From Arcanobacterium sp. (GTDB taxonomy: Bacteria > Actinomycetota > Actinomycetes > Actinomycetales > Actinomycetaceae), in NCBI GenBank assembly GCA_022768785.1, contig JALELI010000101.1:1-64000 (forward strand): a stretch of DNA of 64,000 bases, read 5' to 3'. A program made the position numbers and the translations under genes. The notes under the pieces are model-generated. The model was not told the DNA's origin and did not search any database. It worked only from the letters and a program-made list of their open reading frames with translations. Positions 1 through 9,914 of the stretch are shown one piece after another. Each line of letters starts with the position of its first letter. The first letter of the stretch is position 1.

Positions 1-623
1 GCACTTTCGGCCGGCTCGGAGTAGTGGGGCCTAAACGCTGGCGTTCGCTCTTCTGGGCTTCCGGAGGAGCAATGTTTTATGGCTTGGAGGCAGCGCTGGT
101 GCGCTCTCTCATTCAATATTCCGATCAGCACGATTGGGCACGCGACCCACTCTTTTGGATCATCGCCCTCTGCCTTCTAGCTGGCAGTGCAGCTGCCGGG
201 TGGATGGTGCAGCAGGGATATGCCACCGGCGCAGCAGAGCTGGTGGTGGCCTCGATGACGATCACATCTCCAGTGGTGGCCGTGCTCTTTGGAATTTTGG
301 TGCTCGGCGAGGGTTCTCGGCACACCTCTGTGGTGACGGCGCTCATCATGCTGCTCGCACTGATTGCCATCGCAGGAGTGATCGTGATCAGCTGGCTGCA
401 CTACGTGCTTATTGAGCACAATCCCTCACGGTATCTGCGGCGAAAAACTCGTGCTCAGATTGCGTTAGAACGCGCATTAGTGGGAAGCCTCGATACGCAG
501 CCACCACTTGCACGCCCTCATTCCGAATGCCCCGAACACATCGCGCACACCGCCGAAAGCACCGATAAACGCCGCCTTCACACCTCTCGTTCCACTCCAC
601 ACCCCCCGGAGAACTCCCAATGA
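1..623 (+). CDS. DMT/EamA-like transporter, C-terminal part (5' end truncated by window)
   Basis: Open frame extends to the left edge (…TFGRLGVVGPKRWRSLFWASGGAMFYGLEAALVRS…); multiple hydrophobic helices typical of DMT permeases. Confidence 0.6.
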   Translation, partial: TFGRLGVVGPKRWRSLFWASGGAMFYGLEAALVRSLIQYSDQHDWARDPLFWIIALCLLAGSAAAGWMVQQGYATGAAELVVASMTITSPVVAVLFGILVLGEGSRHTSVVTALIMLLALIAIAGVIVISWLHYVLIEHNPSRYLRRKTRAQIALERALVGSLDTQPPLARPHSECPEHIAHTAESTDKRRLHTSRSTPHPPENSQ

Positions 624-1900
624 AGGCTCCGAATCAGGTGGCCGTGCCGGCTCATCTTCCGCAAACTGCTGGCGCCACCACTGCAGAAACTCCGTGGCCA
701 CTGAGCCTACTCTCAGCCAAAATTGGCGAATACATCAGCAAGATGAGCCGCATGTGGGTGGAGGGAGAAATCACTTCGATCAAACGCCGCCCAAACGCCA
801 AAGTGCAATATTTCCAGTTAGCTGATTTAGAAGCGCGGCCCCAGATCACCATCACGGTGAAAATTTGGAGCCATAATTTACCGGCACAGATCAGCGAGGG
901 AATGCACGTGGTGGTGCTAGCTAAACCTGATTTTTGGCAAGGTAACGGCTCTTTCACGCTGTTTGCCGACGAGATTCGCCAGCGCGGCCTCGGAGATATT
1001 TTGCTTCAGCTCGCCGCGCTCAAAGCTAAGCTAGCCGCTGAAGGCCTATTCGCCGCCAGCCGCAAAAAACCACTTCCTTTTCTCCCCGAGCGCATTGGGC
1101 TCATCTGTGGGCGCAACACTGAAGCCGAAAAAGATGTGGTGGTGAATTCTCGCCTCCGCTGGCCAGATGTGCGCTTTGAAATTCGCCAAGTGCAGGTGCA
1201 AGGCACAAGCGCGGTGCCGGCCATTATTGCAGCGCTCACCGAGCTCGACGCCGATCCACACGTGAGTGTGATCGTGCTCGCCCGCGGCGGCGGATCTCCC
1301 GAAGATCTACTCCCATTTTCTGATGAATCACTCGTACGCAGCGTGGCTAGCACCCGCACTCCGGTGGTCTCTGCCATCGGCCACGAAGCCGATAACCCCA
1401 TCGTAGATTTTGTGGCAGACGTGCGGGCTTCCACCCCCACAGATGCCGCCCGCAGAATCGTGCCAGATGTGTTTGAAGAGCGGCGAACACTCGCTGCCGA
1501 TTTGCTCCGTGGCCGGCATGCCATAGCTCAGCAACTCACCCTTGCAGCAGCTGGCATCGAACAACTGCACCGCCACCCCGCACTCGCCGCTCCCGAACGC
1601 GGTATTGAGGCTCGTGCTGAAGAGCTATCGCAGCTCACTGCGTGGGGACGCGCCCATATTGCAACTACACTCGAAGCCCAGGCACACGGCGTCACCAGCG
1701 AACTTGCAAGGTTACGGACTTTATCCCCACATTCGACACTCAAACGTGGATACAGTATCTTACGTAGCGCAGACGGCGCACTTGTGGGCTCCGTACGCGA
1801 GACGAGCAATGGCGCACGGCTCCAGGCGCTCCTGTTCGATGGGCAGCTATCTGTAAGAGTAGAAAAGATGAGCGAAGGTGAGATTGCGCATGACGAGTGA
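620..1900 (+). CDS. xseA: Exodeoxyribonuclease VII large subunit
   Basis: OB-fold N-terminus, GLICGRNTEAEKDVVVNSRLRWP and VLARGGGSPEDLLPFSDE motifs; followed by xseB. Confidence 0.95.
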   Translation: MKAPNQVAVPAHLPQTAGATTAETPWPLSLLSAKIGEYISKMSRMWVEGEITSIKRRPNAKVQYFQLADLEARPQITITVKIWSHNLPAQISEGMHVVVLAKPDFWQGNGSFTLFADEIRQRGLGDILLQLAALKAKLAAEGLFAASRKKPLPFLPERIGLICGRNTEAEKDVVVNSRLRWPDVRFEIRQVQVQGTSAVPAIIAALTELDADPHVSVIVLARGGGSPEDLLPFSDESLVRSVASTRTPVVSAIGHEADNPIVDFVADVRASTPTDAARRIVPDVFEERRTLAADLLRGRHAIAQQLTLAAAGIEQLHRHPALAAPERGIEARAEELSQLTAWGRAHIATTLEAQAHGVTSELARLRTLSPHSTLKRGYSILRSADGALVGSVRETSNGARLQALLFDGQLSVRVEKMSEGEIAHDE

Positions 1901-2186
1901 TCACTCTGCAGATCCGCAGTATTCTTCACCAAGCGAGTTAGATTCCGCCGTCTCCTCACTCAGCTATGAAGAGGCTCGGGCGGAACTCGTGGATATTGTT
2001 GCACAACTTGAACAAGGGAATATCCCGCTCGAGCAAAGCCTTACTCTATGGGAGAGAGGCGAAGCCTTAGCGCGCAGGTGCGAAGCATGGCTCGCCGGAG
2101 CGCGAGAACGGTTGGCGGCTGCTAAAGCCGCCACAGATTTCGCACAAAATTCTGCACAGCAAAAAGAAACTGAGGCTAACGAATGA
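1890..2186 (+). CDS. xseB: Exodeoxyribonuclease VII small subunit
   Basis: SYEEARAELVDIVAQLEQGNIPLEQSLTLWERGEALARRCEAWL signature; start refined to ATG at 1890, overlapping xseA. Confidence 0.93.
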   Translation: MTSDHSADPQYSSPSELDSAVSSLSYEEARAELVDIVAQLEQGNIPLEQSLTLWERGEALARRCEAWLAGARERLAAAKAATDFAQNSAQQKETEANE

Positions 2187-3166
2187 ATATGTTGGTGATT
2201 GGCGAGGCACTGATCGACGTCATATACGATGCGCACGGCACGCTTATCGGCCGCTATCCGGGCGGTTCACCTCTCAACGTAGCTGTGGGATTGAGCCGGC
2301 TCGGGCGCGAAACTGCGCTGCTCACTCGTATCGGAGACGACGCTCCTGGCGATGTGATTGTGGATCACTTGAATGCTTCTCACGTAGCCTTAGTGAATGG
2401 TTCCGTGAGTGCTGAGCCCACCTCGATGGCTTATGCACACGTAGACGAGCAGGGGCATGCGCATTACGATTTCGATATTCGCTCTTCTTTCCCCGCTCCC
2501 CCTACAGATCCTGCAGAGCGCGAAAAACTGCTCGCTGACGCTCCTAAGCACGTACACATTGGCTCTATCGGAGCACACCTGCTCCCCGGCGCGGAAACGG
2601 TGCGGGAATGGTTGAGCTTTTATCACAGCACCGCCACGATCTCATACGATCCCAATGTGCGCATTGGCTTAGCGGGCACGGCAGAAGACTATCGGCAACA
2701 AATAGAGAATTATGCCACTGTGGTCGATGTGCTCAAGGCCAGCATCGAAGATCTCGAACTCTGCTACGGAGAAATGGATTCTGCCGCCGTGCACGATCTC
2801 GCTCACCACTATCTCGATTCTGGAGTGTCGTTAGTGGTGCTCACTGAGGGTGCGAGAGGGTTGAGCCTGTTCACTGCCGATCACACAATTCACGTAGATG
2901 CACTCCCCGTAAACGTGGTAGACACTGTGGGTGCAGGCGATTCGCTCACCTCCGCCCTCATCGATGGCCTCGCCCGCCTCTCAGTGCTCGGGCGCACAGA
3001 TGTGAGCCGTATTCGCCAGCAGTCCGCTTCGATGCTCACCTCGCTCGGCACCTACTGCGCCACTGCAGCTGCAATCACCGTCACCCGCGCGGGGGCTAAC
3101 CCGCCCACTCGCCGCGAGATTTCGGCCCACTCCGATAGCTATGCTGTAGAAGGATCCATTTTCTAG
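2183..3166 (+). CDS. PfkB-family carbohydrate kinase (fructokinase-like)
   Basis: GGSPLNVAVGLSRLG N-motif and DTVGAGDSLTSALI C-terminal PfkB signature. Confidence 0.9.
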   Translation: MNMLVIGEALIDVIYDAHGTLIGRYPGGSPLNVAVGLSRLGRETALLTRIGDDAPGDVIVDHLNASHVALVNGSVSAEPTSMAYAHVDEQGHAHYDFDIRSSFPAPPTDPAEREKLLADAPKHVHIGSIGAHLLPGAETVREWLSFYHSTATISYDPNVRIGLAGTAEDYRQQIENYATVVDVLKASIEDLELCYGEMDSAAVHDLAHHYLDSGVSLVVLTEGARGLSLFTADHTIHVDALPVNVVDTVGAGDSLTSALIDGLARLSVLGRTDVSRIRQQSASMLTSLGTYCATAAAITVTRAGANPPTRREISAHSDSYAVEGSIF

Positions 3167-3224
3167 CGCTGCCCTACTGCACGCTACCAGCTGGGAATAG
3201 CTGTGGCATGGCCGTCAAGCTTGC

Positions 3225-3250
3225 GCCGCACAGCCTGGCGTCTGTGCGGC
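3225..3250. terminator. Hairpin between convergent pfkB-like and uppS genes
   Basis: Perfect 9-bp inverted repeat gccgcacag/ctgtgcggc with 8-nt loop. Confidence 0.5.
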
Positions 3251-3302
3251 ATGGCTACCTTGCACACACGTGCAGCCGCCTGATATACGCTACGCTGATG
3301 CC

Positions 3303-4064
3303 TTATTTTCCACGGCGGCGTTCTCGCTGGGAATAGCTACGCAGCGCACGCAGAAAATCGGTGCGGCGAAAATCTGGCCAGTAGGTCTCCGCAAAATAGA
3401 ACTCTGTGTGCACTGCCTGCCAAATCATAAAGCCGCTCATACGTTGCTCCCCACTAGTGCGGATAATGAGATCTGGGTCTGGCTGCCCTTTGGTGTACAT
3501 ATGATCAGTGATGCTATCAATAGTGACGTTGTCTGCCACCTGCATGAGCGTGCACCCCTGCTCTGCTTTTTCATGCAGATATTCCCGCACTGCCTGCGTG
3601 ATCTCTTGCCGCCCGCCGTAGCCCACTGCGATATTCACGGTGAGCCCTTTAAGACTTTCCGTAGATTCTACGGCGTGTGAGATTCGCGCTGCAGCAACGC
3701 GCGGCAGCAAACTCAAATCTCCCATCACTCTCAGTCTCCACCGTCGGCTTCCGGCTAACGCCTCCACAAGCCGCACAATGATGTCGATCAATTCTTCCAG
3801 CTCACCATGCGCACGTTTGAGGTTATCCGTGGAGAGCATCCAGAGCGTCACTATCTCGATGCCCACATCATCGCACCAGCCCAGCACCTCGGCTACATGG
3901 TTTGCCCCTTTCCGGTGCCCACTTGCCGGAGAGATTCCAAGCTGCTTCGCCCAGCGGCGGTTGCCATCGAGAATAATCCCCACGTGGCGTGGCACCACGG
4001 ATCGAGAGATCTGCTTCGCTAAATTGCGCTCGTAAATCGTATAGAGAAATTCGGGCCGCCACAT
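3303..4064 (-). CDS. uppS: Isoprenyl transferase (undecaprenyl diphosphate synthase family)
   Basis: HVGIILDGNRRWAKQLG, TLWMLSTDNLKR, DPDLIIRTSGEQRMSGFMIWQ motifs; start refined to MWRPEFLYTIYERN. Confidence 0.93.
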   Translation of the reverse strand: MWRPEFLYTIYERNLAKQISRSVVPRHVGIILDGNRRWAKQLGISPASGHRKGANHVAEVLGWCDDVGIEIVTLWMLSTDNLKRAHGELEELIDIIVRLVEALAGSRRWRLRVMGDLSLLPRVAAARISHAVESTESLKGLTVNIAVGYGGRQEITQAVREYLHEKAEQGCTLMQVADNVTIDSITDHMYTKGQPDPDLIIRTSGEQRMSGFMIWQAVHTEFYFAETYWPDFRRTDFLRALRSYSQRERRRGK

Positions 4065-4120
4065 ATGTAACAGTTTAGCGCACCGCACTGAATCACAAAT
4101 ATGGGATATAATGTGCGCAG

Positions 4121-4831
4121 ATGAAGGAGGAGCGCGTGAACACCACCCATCAGCCGCCAGCTGTGGCACACCAACCAGCTGGCACGAAAGCAGCGATGAA
4201 CCTCGTGAAAACGAAATTACGCGGGTGGATCCACGCTTTCACTGCCCCACTCGCTTTAGCCAATGCAATCGTCTTGATCTGTTTGGCACCCACTCCCACC
4301 TTAAAATGGGCGTGTGCAGCATTTGGCTTGTGCAGCTTAATTCTCTTCGGGATCTCGGCCACCTATCACCTCGGCACCTGGAATCCTATTGTGTTGCGTA
4401 CCCTCAAGCGCATGGATCATTCCAATATTTTCCTGTTGATTGCTGGCACATACACACCCTTAGCAATCTCCGGATTAAGTGGCGCTAGCCGTACCATCTG
4501 TTTAAGCGTGGTATGGGGAGGTGCAATTGCCGGAATTTTGATGGAAGTTTTTTGGGTGACGGCGCCGCGCGTATTGCGCGTGGTGGTATATGTGCTTTTG
4601 GGGTGGGTGGCGATTTGGTTTATGCCCCAGTTCTGGGTGAGCGAAGGGCCAGCTGTGGTGTGGCTCTTACTCGCTGGAGGATTGTGCTACACAATTGGTG
4701 CCGTGTTTTATGCGATTAAGAAGCCTAATCCGTGGCCACGTTACTTTGGATTTCACGAGTTCTTCCACACCGGCACAGTGTTGGGATACTCCTGCCACGT
4801 GGTAGCAATTTGGCTCGCACTCATGGCGTGA
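4121..4831 (+). CDS. Hemolysin III family (TrhA/PAQR-like) membrane protein
   Basis: YHLGTWNP, RMDHSNIFLLIAGTYTPLA, FGFHEFFHTGTVLGYSCHVVAIW motifs. Confidence 0.9.
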   Translation: MKEERVNTTHQPPAVAHQPAGTKAAMNLVKTKLRGWIHAFTAPLALANAIVLICLAPTPTLKWACAAFGLCSLILFGISATYHLGTWNPIVLRTLKRMDHSNIFLLIAGTYTPLAISGLSGASRTICLSVVWGGAIAGILMEVFWVTAPRVLRVVVYVLLGWVAIWFMPQFWVSEGPAVVWLLLAGGLCYTIGAVFYAIKKPNPWPRYFGFHEFFHTGTVLGYSCHVVAIWLALMA

Positions 4832-4883
4832 GCCACGTGGGTGTTCGCGGTGCGCACAATCGCTCGCAGGAAGCACAATATCC

Positions 4884-4912
4884 TTGGAGATTAGCCAAAA
4901 TAATGGTATTCT
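4884..4912 (+). promoter_or_regulatory. Candidate sigma70-type promoter for greA
   Basis: TTGGAG (4884-4889), 17-nt spacer, extended -10 TGgTATTCT (TATTCT 4907-4912). Confidence 0.5.
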
Positions 4913-4924
4913 CGTGCGCTAGGT

Positions 4925-4957
4925 AGCACATGCCGTAGTGGCATGTGTGCTTTTTTT
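4925..4957 (+). terminator. Intrinsic terminator-like hairpin in greA leader
   Basis: agcacatgcc-gtagt-ggcatgtgtgct followed by a run of 7 T. Confidence 0.75.
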
Positions 4958-5039
4958 CATGATGCCGAAACCACTTCGCTCGTGCGATTGAGGTTTCTTT
5001 TCTGCACCTGCAGAGCACCGATATATCGAGGAGGTTGTA

Positions 5040-5519
5040 ATGGCCAACGCAGAAACCACCTGGCTTTCCCGAGAGAGCTATGAGCGGCTCTCCGCAGAGC
5101 TCGAAACGATGAAAACAAAAACTCGCGCCGAGATCGTGGAAAGAATTGAAGCTGCCCGTTCTGAAGGAGATCTCTCGGAGAACGGAGGCTATCATGCTGC
5201 CCGTGAAGAGCAGGCAAAGTTGGAGGGGAGAATTCAAGAACTCACCTACCTACTCGAACACGCTGAGGTGGGTGAGAATCCCACAAGTGTGGAAACTGTG
5301 GCGCCGGGCCTGGTGATCACTGTGGAAGTGAACGGTAAAGAAAAGCACTTCCTGCTCGGTTCGCGCGAAGCGGCTACTGATGTAGATATTGATGTGTTTC
5401 CAGAAACGGCCCCGATGGGCTCTGCGATTGTGGGCTTAAAAGTGGGCGATGAGACGGCGTACACTGCTCCCAACGGCAAAGAGTTCCAGGTGAAAGTGCT
5501 CAAGATTGAAACCCTTTGA
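5040..5519 (+). CDS. greA: Transcription elongation factor GreA
   Basis: ARSEGDLSENGGYHAAREEQAKLEGRI signature. Confidence 0.96.
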   Translation: MANAETTWLSRESYERLSAELETMKTKTRAEIVERIEAARSEGDLSENGGYHAAREEQAKLEGRIQELTYLLEHAEVGENPTSVETVAPGLVITVEVNGKEKHFLLGSREAATDVDIDVFPETAPMGSAIVGLKVGDETAYTAPNGKEFQVKVLKIETL

Positions 5520-6234
5520 CCCCTTTGGTTTAGGAAGCTTGAGCAATTTTAGCGGTGGGCAAAAGCCGGAGCCGCAGATGGTGGATCCGGCACATGCTCT
5601 CCCTGGAAGAGCCACTCCCGTGCTCCCTGAAAATCGCGCTCCTCACGCCGTGCTTTACGGCGATATGCTGCGAGAACCAACCGGCTGCGAAGAAGTGATC
5701 TATCTTGCAGGTGGCTGCTATTGGGGCATTGAAGAGATCATGTGGCAACTCCCCGGTGTGAGAGAAACCGCGGTGGGATTCATGGGAGGGTTCACTCCTC
5801 ACCCCACCTATGAAGAAGTGTGCACCGGGCTCACTGGGCACACAGAAACTGTGCGAGTGCTGTTCGATCCACGGGAGATTTCGGTGGCCGAGCTGCTCAA
5901 AACGTTCTGGGAAAGCCACGATCCCACCACTGTGAACCGCCAAGGCAACGACGTGGGCACGCAGTATCGATCAGCAGTGTTTTTCACGCGCGCAGATCAG
6001 GGCGCTATAGCGCGGCACATGTGTGCCCGCTATGCAGCCACACTCAAGCAGCATGGCAAAGCGGAGATAGCCACGCAGATCGCAGCCGCGGCAGATGTAT
6101 CTCCTTTCTACCCTGCTGAGGAATATCATCAGCAGTATCTGCACAAAAATCCCTTTGGATACCGCTGCCATGCCGCCACTGGGATTGCTTGCCCGATGCC
6201 GGGCACTGGCCCGCTTGCTCACCTGGGCGAGTGA
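5506..6234 (+). CDS. msrA: Peptide-methionine (S)-S-oxide reductase MsrA
   Basis: YLAGGCYWGIEE catalytic motif, GNDVGTQYRSAVFF, AEEYHQQYL. Confidence 0.95.
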   Translation: MKPFDPFGLGSLSNFSGGQKPEPQMVDPAHALPGRATPVLPENRAPHAVLYGDMLREPTGCEEVIYLAGGCYWGIEEIMWQLPGVRETAVGFMGGFTPHPTYEEVCTGLTGHTETVRVLFDPREISVAELLKTFWESHDPTTVNRQGNDVGTQYRSAVFFTRADQGAIARHMCARYAATLKQHGKAEIATQIAAAADVSPFYPAEEYHQQYLHKNPFGYRCHAATGIACPMPGTGPLAHLGE

Positions 6235-6241
6235 GGTATTC

Positions 6242-6275
6242 GCTCGCTCAGCCCGCGTTTCGTGGCTGAGGGAGC
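6242..6275 (+). terminator. Terminator-like hairpin after msrA
   Basis: Inverted repeat gctcgctcagcc / ggctgagggagc immediately after the stop codon. Confidence 0.5.
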
Positions 6276-6524
6276 TAAACCGGCATTCGCCAACCTCAGA
6301 GCCCTAAGCCGCCCATCTGGGCCTGGGCGTATAACGTGCTCTCCAGCCTCGGTGATCGCGCCCTTGTATGCGCCCCATCTAGGCGAATACGCACAGGTCT
6401 GAGGAAAGCGTACGCACACGGAGAATTGCGCCGTCAGCGTCACTTCTACAGCTGCAGCTATCGGTGTAATACGATAGTGGTGGTTAGCCAAACTAGGCAC
6501 ATCTGCTGGAACGAAAGGACACCC

Positions 6525-6938
6525 ATGGCAGAAGAAACAAATCTTCCTGAAATTAAAGGAGATTTTGGGCAAACTCCAGAGCTCGTGTTTTCAGAGGGGG
6601 CTGAGCCACCACGAGGGCTCCGTGTGGCTGTATTGCATGAGGGCAATGGCCCAGTGGTGATGGCCGGCCAAGAGGTGGAAGTGAACTACCACGGCCAGAT
6701 CTGGAATGGCCAGATATTTGATTCGTCGTATTACCGCGGGCAGCCGGCACGATTCCCCATCGGAGTGGGAATGGTGATTCAAGGGTGGGATCAAGCACTC
6801 GTAGGCAAAACCGTGGGAAGCCGGGTGCTCATGAGCGTGCCGCCAGTGAAAGGATATGGCGCAGATGGCAATCCTCGCGCCGGTATTTCCGGCACAGATA
6901 CCCTCGTTTTTGTGGTGGATATCCTCGCCACCAAGTGA
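6525..6938 (+). CDS. FKBP-type peptidyl-prolyl cis-trans isomerase
   Basis: VEVNYHGQIWNGQIFDSSYYRGQPARFPIGVGMVIQGWDQALVGKTVGSRVLMSVPP; start refined to MAEETN. Confidence 0.93.
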   Translation: MAEETNLPEIKGDFGQTPELVFSEGAEPPRGLRVAVLHEGNGPVVMAGQEVEVNYHGQIWNGQIFDSSYYRGQPARFPIGVGMVIQGWDQALVGKTVGSRVLMSVPPVKGYGADGNPRAGISGTDTLVFVVDILATK

Positions 6939-6997
6939 TCTGCTCGATCGCATGAGCCGGATCGGAAGCGAAATCTGAGCAGTTAGCTGGCTCACGT

Positions 6998-7048
6998 AAA
7001 ACGGCGATTTTCCAACAGTGAAAAGAAACGTTGGAAAATCGCCGTTTT
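6998..7048. terminator. Bidirectional terminator between convergent FKBP and BI-1 genes
   Basis: Perfect 19-bp inverted repeat aaaacggcgattttccaac / gttggaaaatcgccgtttt, 13-nt loop. Confidence 0.9.
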
Positions 7049-7074
7049 GGGCTTAAAGCTCAGCAAATACTCTA

Positions 7075-7971
7075 TCAGCGGTTATCTGCTAGGATCGCTG
7101 CGATGCGCAGCACCTCCACGTAGATCCACAGGATAGTCATCACAATACCGATAGCAGCAGTCCAGGCGAAAGCTCTTGGAGCTCCATTCGCCACGGCGTA
7201 TTGCACCGATTCAAAATCGTTAATCAACATATATGCCGCCACGAAGATCATCACGGCTCCCACTAAAATCCCCAGTGTGGGATTAGAGAAGTAGAGATTG
7301 TTGCCGGTGAACGCTGCAATCACCATATTCACAATGCCGAATACGATTCCTGCCAGCGCAACGATCAAAACGTATTTCATCCCTTTAGAAGTGGTGCGCA
7401 CTTTGCCAGAATAATGTAGCAAAAGCGTTACCCCAACCACAGCTGTGGTGCCCAGAATCGCTTGCATAGCCACTCCGGGATATATCATATCGATTGCCCC
7501 AGTGATTCCTCCGAGAGCCACTCCTTCGAGCGCTGCATAAGCAACTGCTAAGCCAGCAGGCACCATACGCTTAAAGGCGATCACCAAGCCAACCACGAAA
7601 GCCGCAATGGTGGATATCATTGCCAAGCCCATCATCGCAGAGGGGTTTGCCCCGAGCAGCGCCACGGTGAGCACTCCCACCACCACGGTGATCCCCAGTA
7701 GGATTCCGGTTTTATTCATGGCATCGCGATAGCTCATCACATCTGCACCAGAATAGGCCGCCGTAAAATCATTCCCTGCTGCACTCTGGGCTTGGAACAT
7801 TGTCTCTTGGGCGTTGAACTGCGAGCCGAACTGCTGCTGGTAGGCAGGAGATCCATATTGCTGTGCATAATCTGTTTGATACTGCGTGCCACTCTGTGCC
7901 GTGCCAAATTGATTCGGCCGCACCTCCGTATTGCGGAAATACGGATTCTTACTCATCACGGGATTGCTCAC
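7075..7971 (-). CDS. Bax inhibitor-1/YccA family membrane protein
   Basis: Start likely GTG giving (M)SNPVMSKNPYF; seven hydrophobic segments, ALEGVALGG and YMLINDFESVQ motifs. Confidence 0.88.
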   Translation of the reverse strand: MSNPVMSKNPYFRNTEVRPNQFGTAQSGTQYQTDYAQQYGSPAYQQQFGSQFNAQETMFQAQSAAGNDFTAAYSGADVMSYRDAMNKTGILLGITVVVGVLTVALLGANPSAMMGLAMISTIAAFVVGLVIAFKRMVPAGLAVAYAALEGVALGGITGAIDMIYPGVAMQAILGTTAVVGVTLLLHYSGKVRTTSKGMKYVLIVALAGIVFGIVNMVIAAFTGNNLYFSNPTLGILVGAVMIFVAAYMLINDFESVQYAVANGAPRAFAWTAAIGIVMTILWIYVEVLRIAAILADNR

Positions 7972-8287
7972 GGGCACTCCTTTTTCATCGCGAACGTATA
8001 ACACTAAACGTGTGGAACTGTTGCACCATTGGCGCTGAGGCGATTCGTACTGGACAATTCGCCACTTCCACTGCTGCCATTATTCTATCGGAGAAAAGCG
8101 ACAACCACACCACCCGCTATCCCCCAGGCGAACAATTCCCAGCACTCTCCCAGCCAAATGCGGCCAAAACGTTGTGCGGGCACCACTAGCCCTATTCGGA
8201 TATGCAGCCCTCTCGGATAGCGGGCACCACAGTTGTGCGAGCGCTGCTCTCACTCAGTTGAGTGGCAACTCGTTAAACTACCTGCTA

Positions 8288-9700
8288 TTAAGCCGCTTGC
8301 TCCTGCGCACTCCGCGCAGTGCGGGCGCGCCGGAGATTAACAGCCGCGAGCGCGAGCACTCCCAGCACAATGAGCCCTCCCACAATGTGCGCCATCAGAG
8401 ATTCAGCGATCAGCAGCAGGCACATAGCCACGAGAATCGGCACAAGGTGCTCAAACGAGCGCATGATGTACCCTCCGAAACTCGGCATGCGCACGCCACG
8501 AGAATCGGCCACGGATTTCACCATGAAGTTCGGCCCGTTGCCGATATAGGTGATCGCCCCACAGAATACTGAACCCACTGAAATAGCAATGAGATACGGC
8601 TCAGGCACGCCAGCCACCACGTTAGCTCCGGGCAGAGTGAGCGTGCGAGCCATTTCAAAGAATGTGAGATACGTGGGTGCGTTGTCTAACACCGATGAGA
8701 GAGAGCCAGTGAACGCAAAGAATGTGATGCGATTAAGCGGCAAACTAGGTGCCACTTGCGCCAGGAATTTCAACGCTGGCATCATCGTGAGGAAAATTCC
8801 GATAAATAGTGTGGCCACCTCAACGATCGGGCCCCAACCAAACTCGTTATCTCCAAATCGCACAGATTTTTTAGTGAAGAAGAACGACGCCGCAGCGGCG
8901 CTCAGCATGATCACCTCTCGCACCGGCAACATCTGCGCTAACGTGGCGGTGCCCTCTTCGATAGCCACCAAATTGATCGATGGCGCCACTGCCACTGCTG
9001 TCACGATCGCAGCGAGCCACAGAAAGTTTAAACCTCCGCGTACTGCAAGCGGCACCCGCTCTGTTTCATCTGCGAGGAGTGCCTGCTCTGGCTCGCTGGC
9101 ATAGAGCCGAGAATCGAGAGCGTAATACGAGATAAGCAGCAAGCTATTCACAAACAGCCACTCCGCCCAAAGGCCGAACGTCCATGTAAATGGCACACCA
9201 GCGAGGAAACCGAGGAAGAGGGGCGGATCGCCGAGAGGCGTGAGAAGCCCTCCGCAGTTAGCCACCGCAAAGATCAAAAACAACACGGTGTGAGCTTTGT
9301 GTGTGCGCTCACTATTGGTGTTCAGCACCGGCCGAATAAAGAGCATCGCCGCGCCCGTGGTGCCCACAAAAGAGGCGAGCACTGTGCCGGCAGCGAGAAA
9401 AATCGTATTGTTGCGTGGAGTGGCTCGGATATCGCCAGCGAGGAAAATCCCGCCTGACACCACATAGAGGGAGAACAGCAGAATAATAAACTGCACATAT
9501 TCCCACAGCTTTTCCACCACAAATCCGTGTTCTCCGCCGAGGAGCAGCCAGATTGCCACTGGCACCCCAAGAATGAGCGAAAATATTAGCTGAAAACTGT
9601 GCTTTTCCCAGTGCTTAGCCATAGCCGGCCAGAGTGGAAAAATGGCGATGCCGAGCAGCATCACAACGAACGGAATAATTGCCCATGCCTGAAACGTCAC
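8288..9700 (-). CDS. Sodium:proton antiporter (NhaD/citrate-transporter-like)
   Basis: GNGPNFMVKSVADSRGVRMPSFGGY, FAVANCGGLLTPLGDPPLFLGFL, GTTGAAMLFIRP motifs of the ion-transporter superfamily. Confidence 0.75.
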   Translation of the reverse strand: MTFQAWAIIPFVVMLLGIAIFPLWPAMAKHWEKHSFQLIFSLILGVPVAIWLLLGGEHGFVVEKLWEYVQFIILLFSLYVVSGGIFLAGDIRATPRNNTIFLAAGTVLASFVGTTGAAMLFIRPVLNTNSERTHKAHTVLFLIFAVANCGGLLTPLGDPPLFLGFLAGVPFTWTFGLWAEWLFVNSLLLISYYALDSRLYASEPEQALLADETERVPLAVRGGLNFLWLAAIVTAVAVAPSINLVAIEEGTATLAQMLPVREVIMLSAAAASFFFTKKSVRFGDNEFGWGPIVEVATLFIGIFLTMMPALKFLAQVAPSLPLNRITFFAFTGSLSSVLDNAPTYLTFFEMARTLTLPGANVVAGVPEPYLIAISVGSVFCGAITYIGNGPNFMVKSVADSRGVRMPSFGGYIMRSFEHLVPILVAMCLLLIAESLMAHIVGGLIVLGVLALAAVNLRRARTARSAQEQAA

Positions 9701-9914
9701 TTTGCTCTTCCCCTTCGTTCGTTGGCATCGAGAAGCTCACTGGCGAGAAGCTGGCGTTCTCTCAGGACGATCCCCACTCGCATTTCAACGAGATATAGAA
9801 CCTATCTCCACAAACTTCCCCGAATTTGCCAAACCTATCCCCTTTTATCCACATCGTGACGAGAATTTTGGCATAGCGCCGAACTCCCATCGATACAGCT
9901 TGGAGAATAGTGAG

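Noticed and set aside
3190-3338. 13-bp direct repeat gctgggaatagct (intergenic copy and copy inside uppS)
   Set aside because: Only two copies, one in conserved coding sequence; probably coincidence or a tiny duplication.
8550-9104. 184-aa plus-strand ORF opposite the antiporter gene
   Set aside because: Antisense to a well-supported membrane protein; Ser/Thr/Arg-rich shadow composition.
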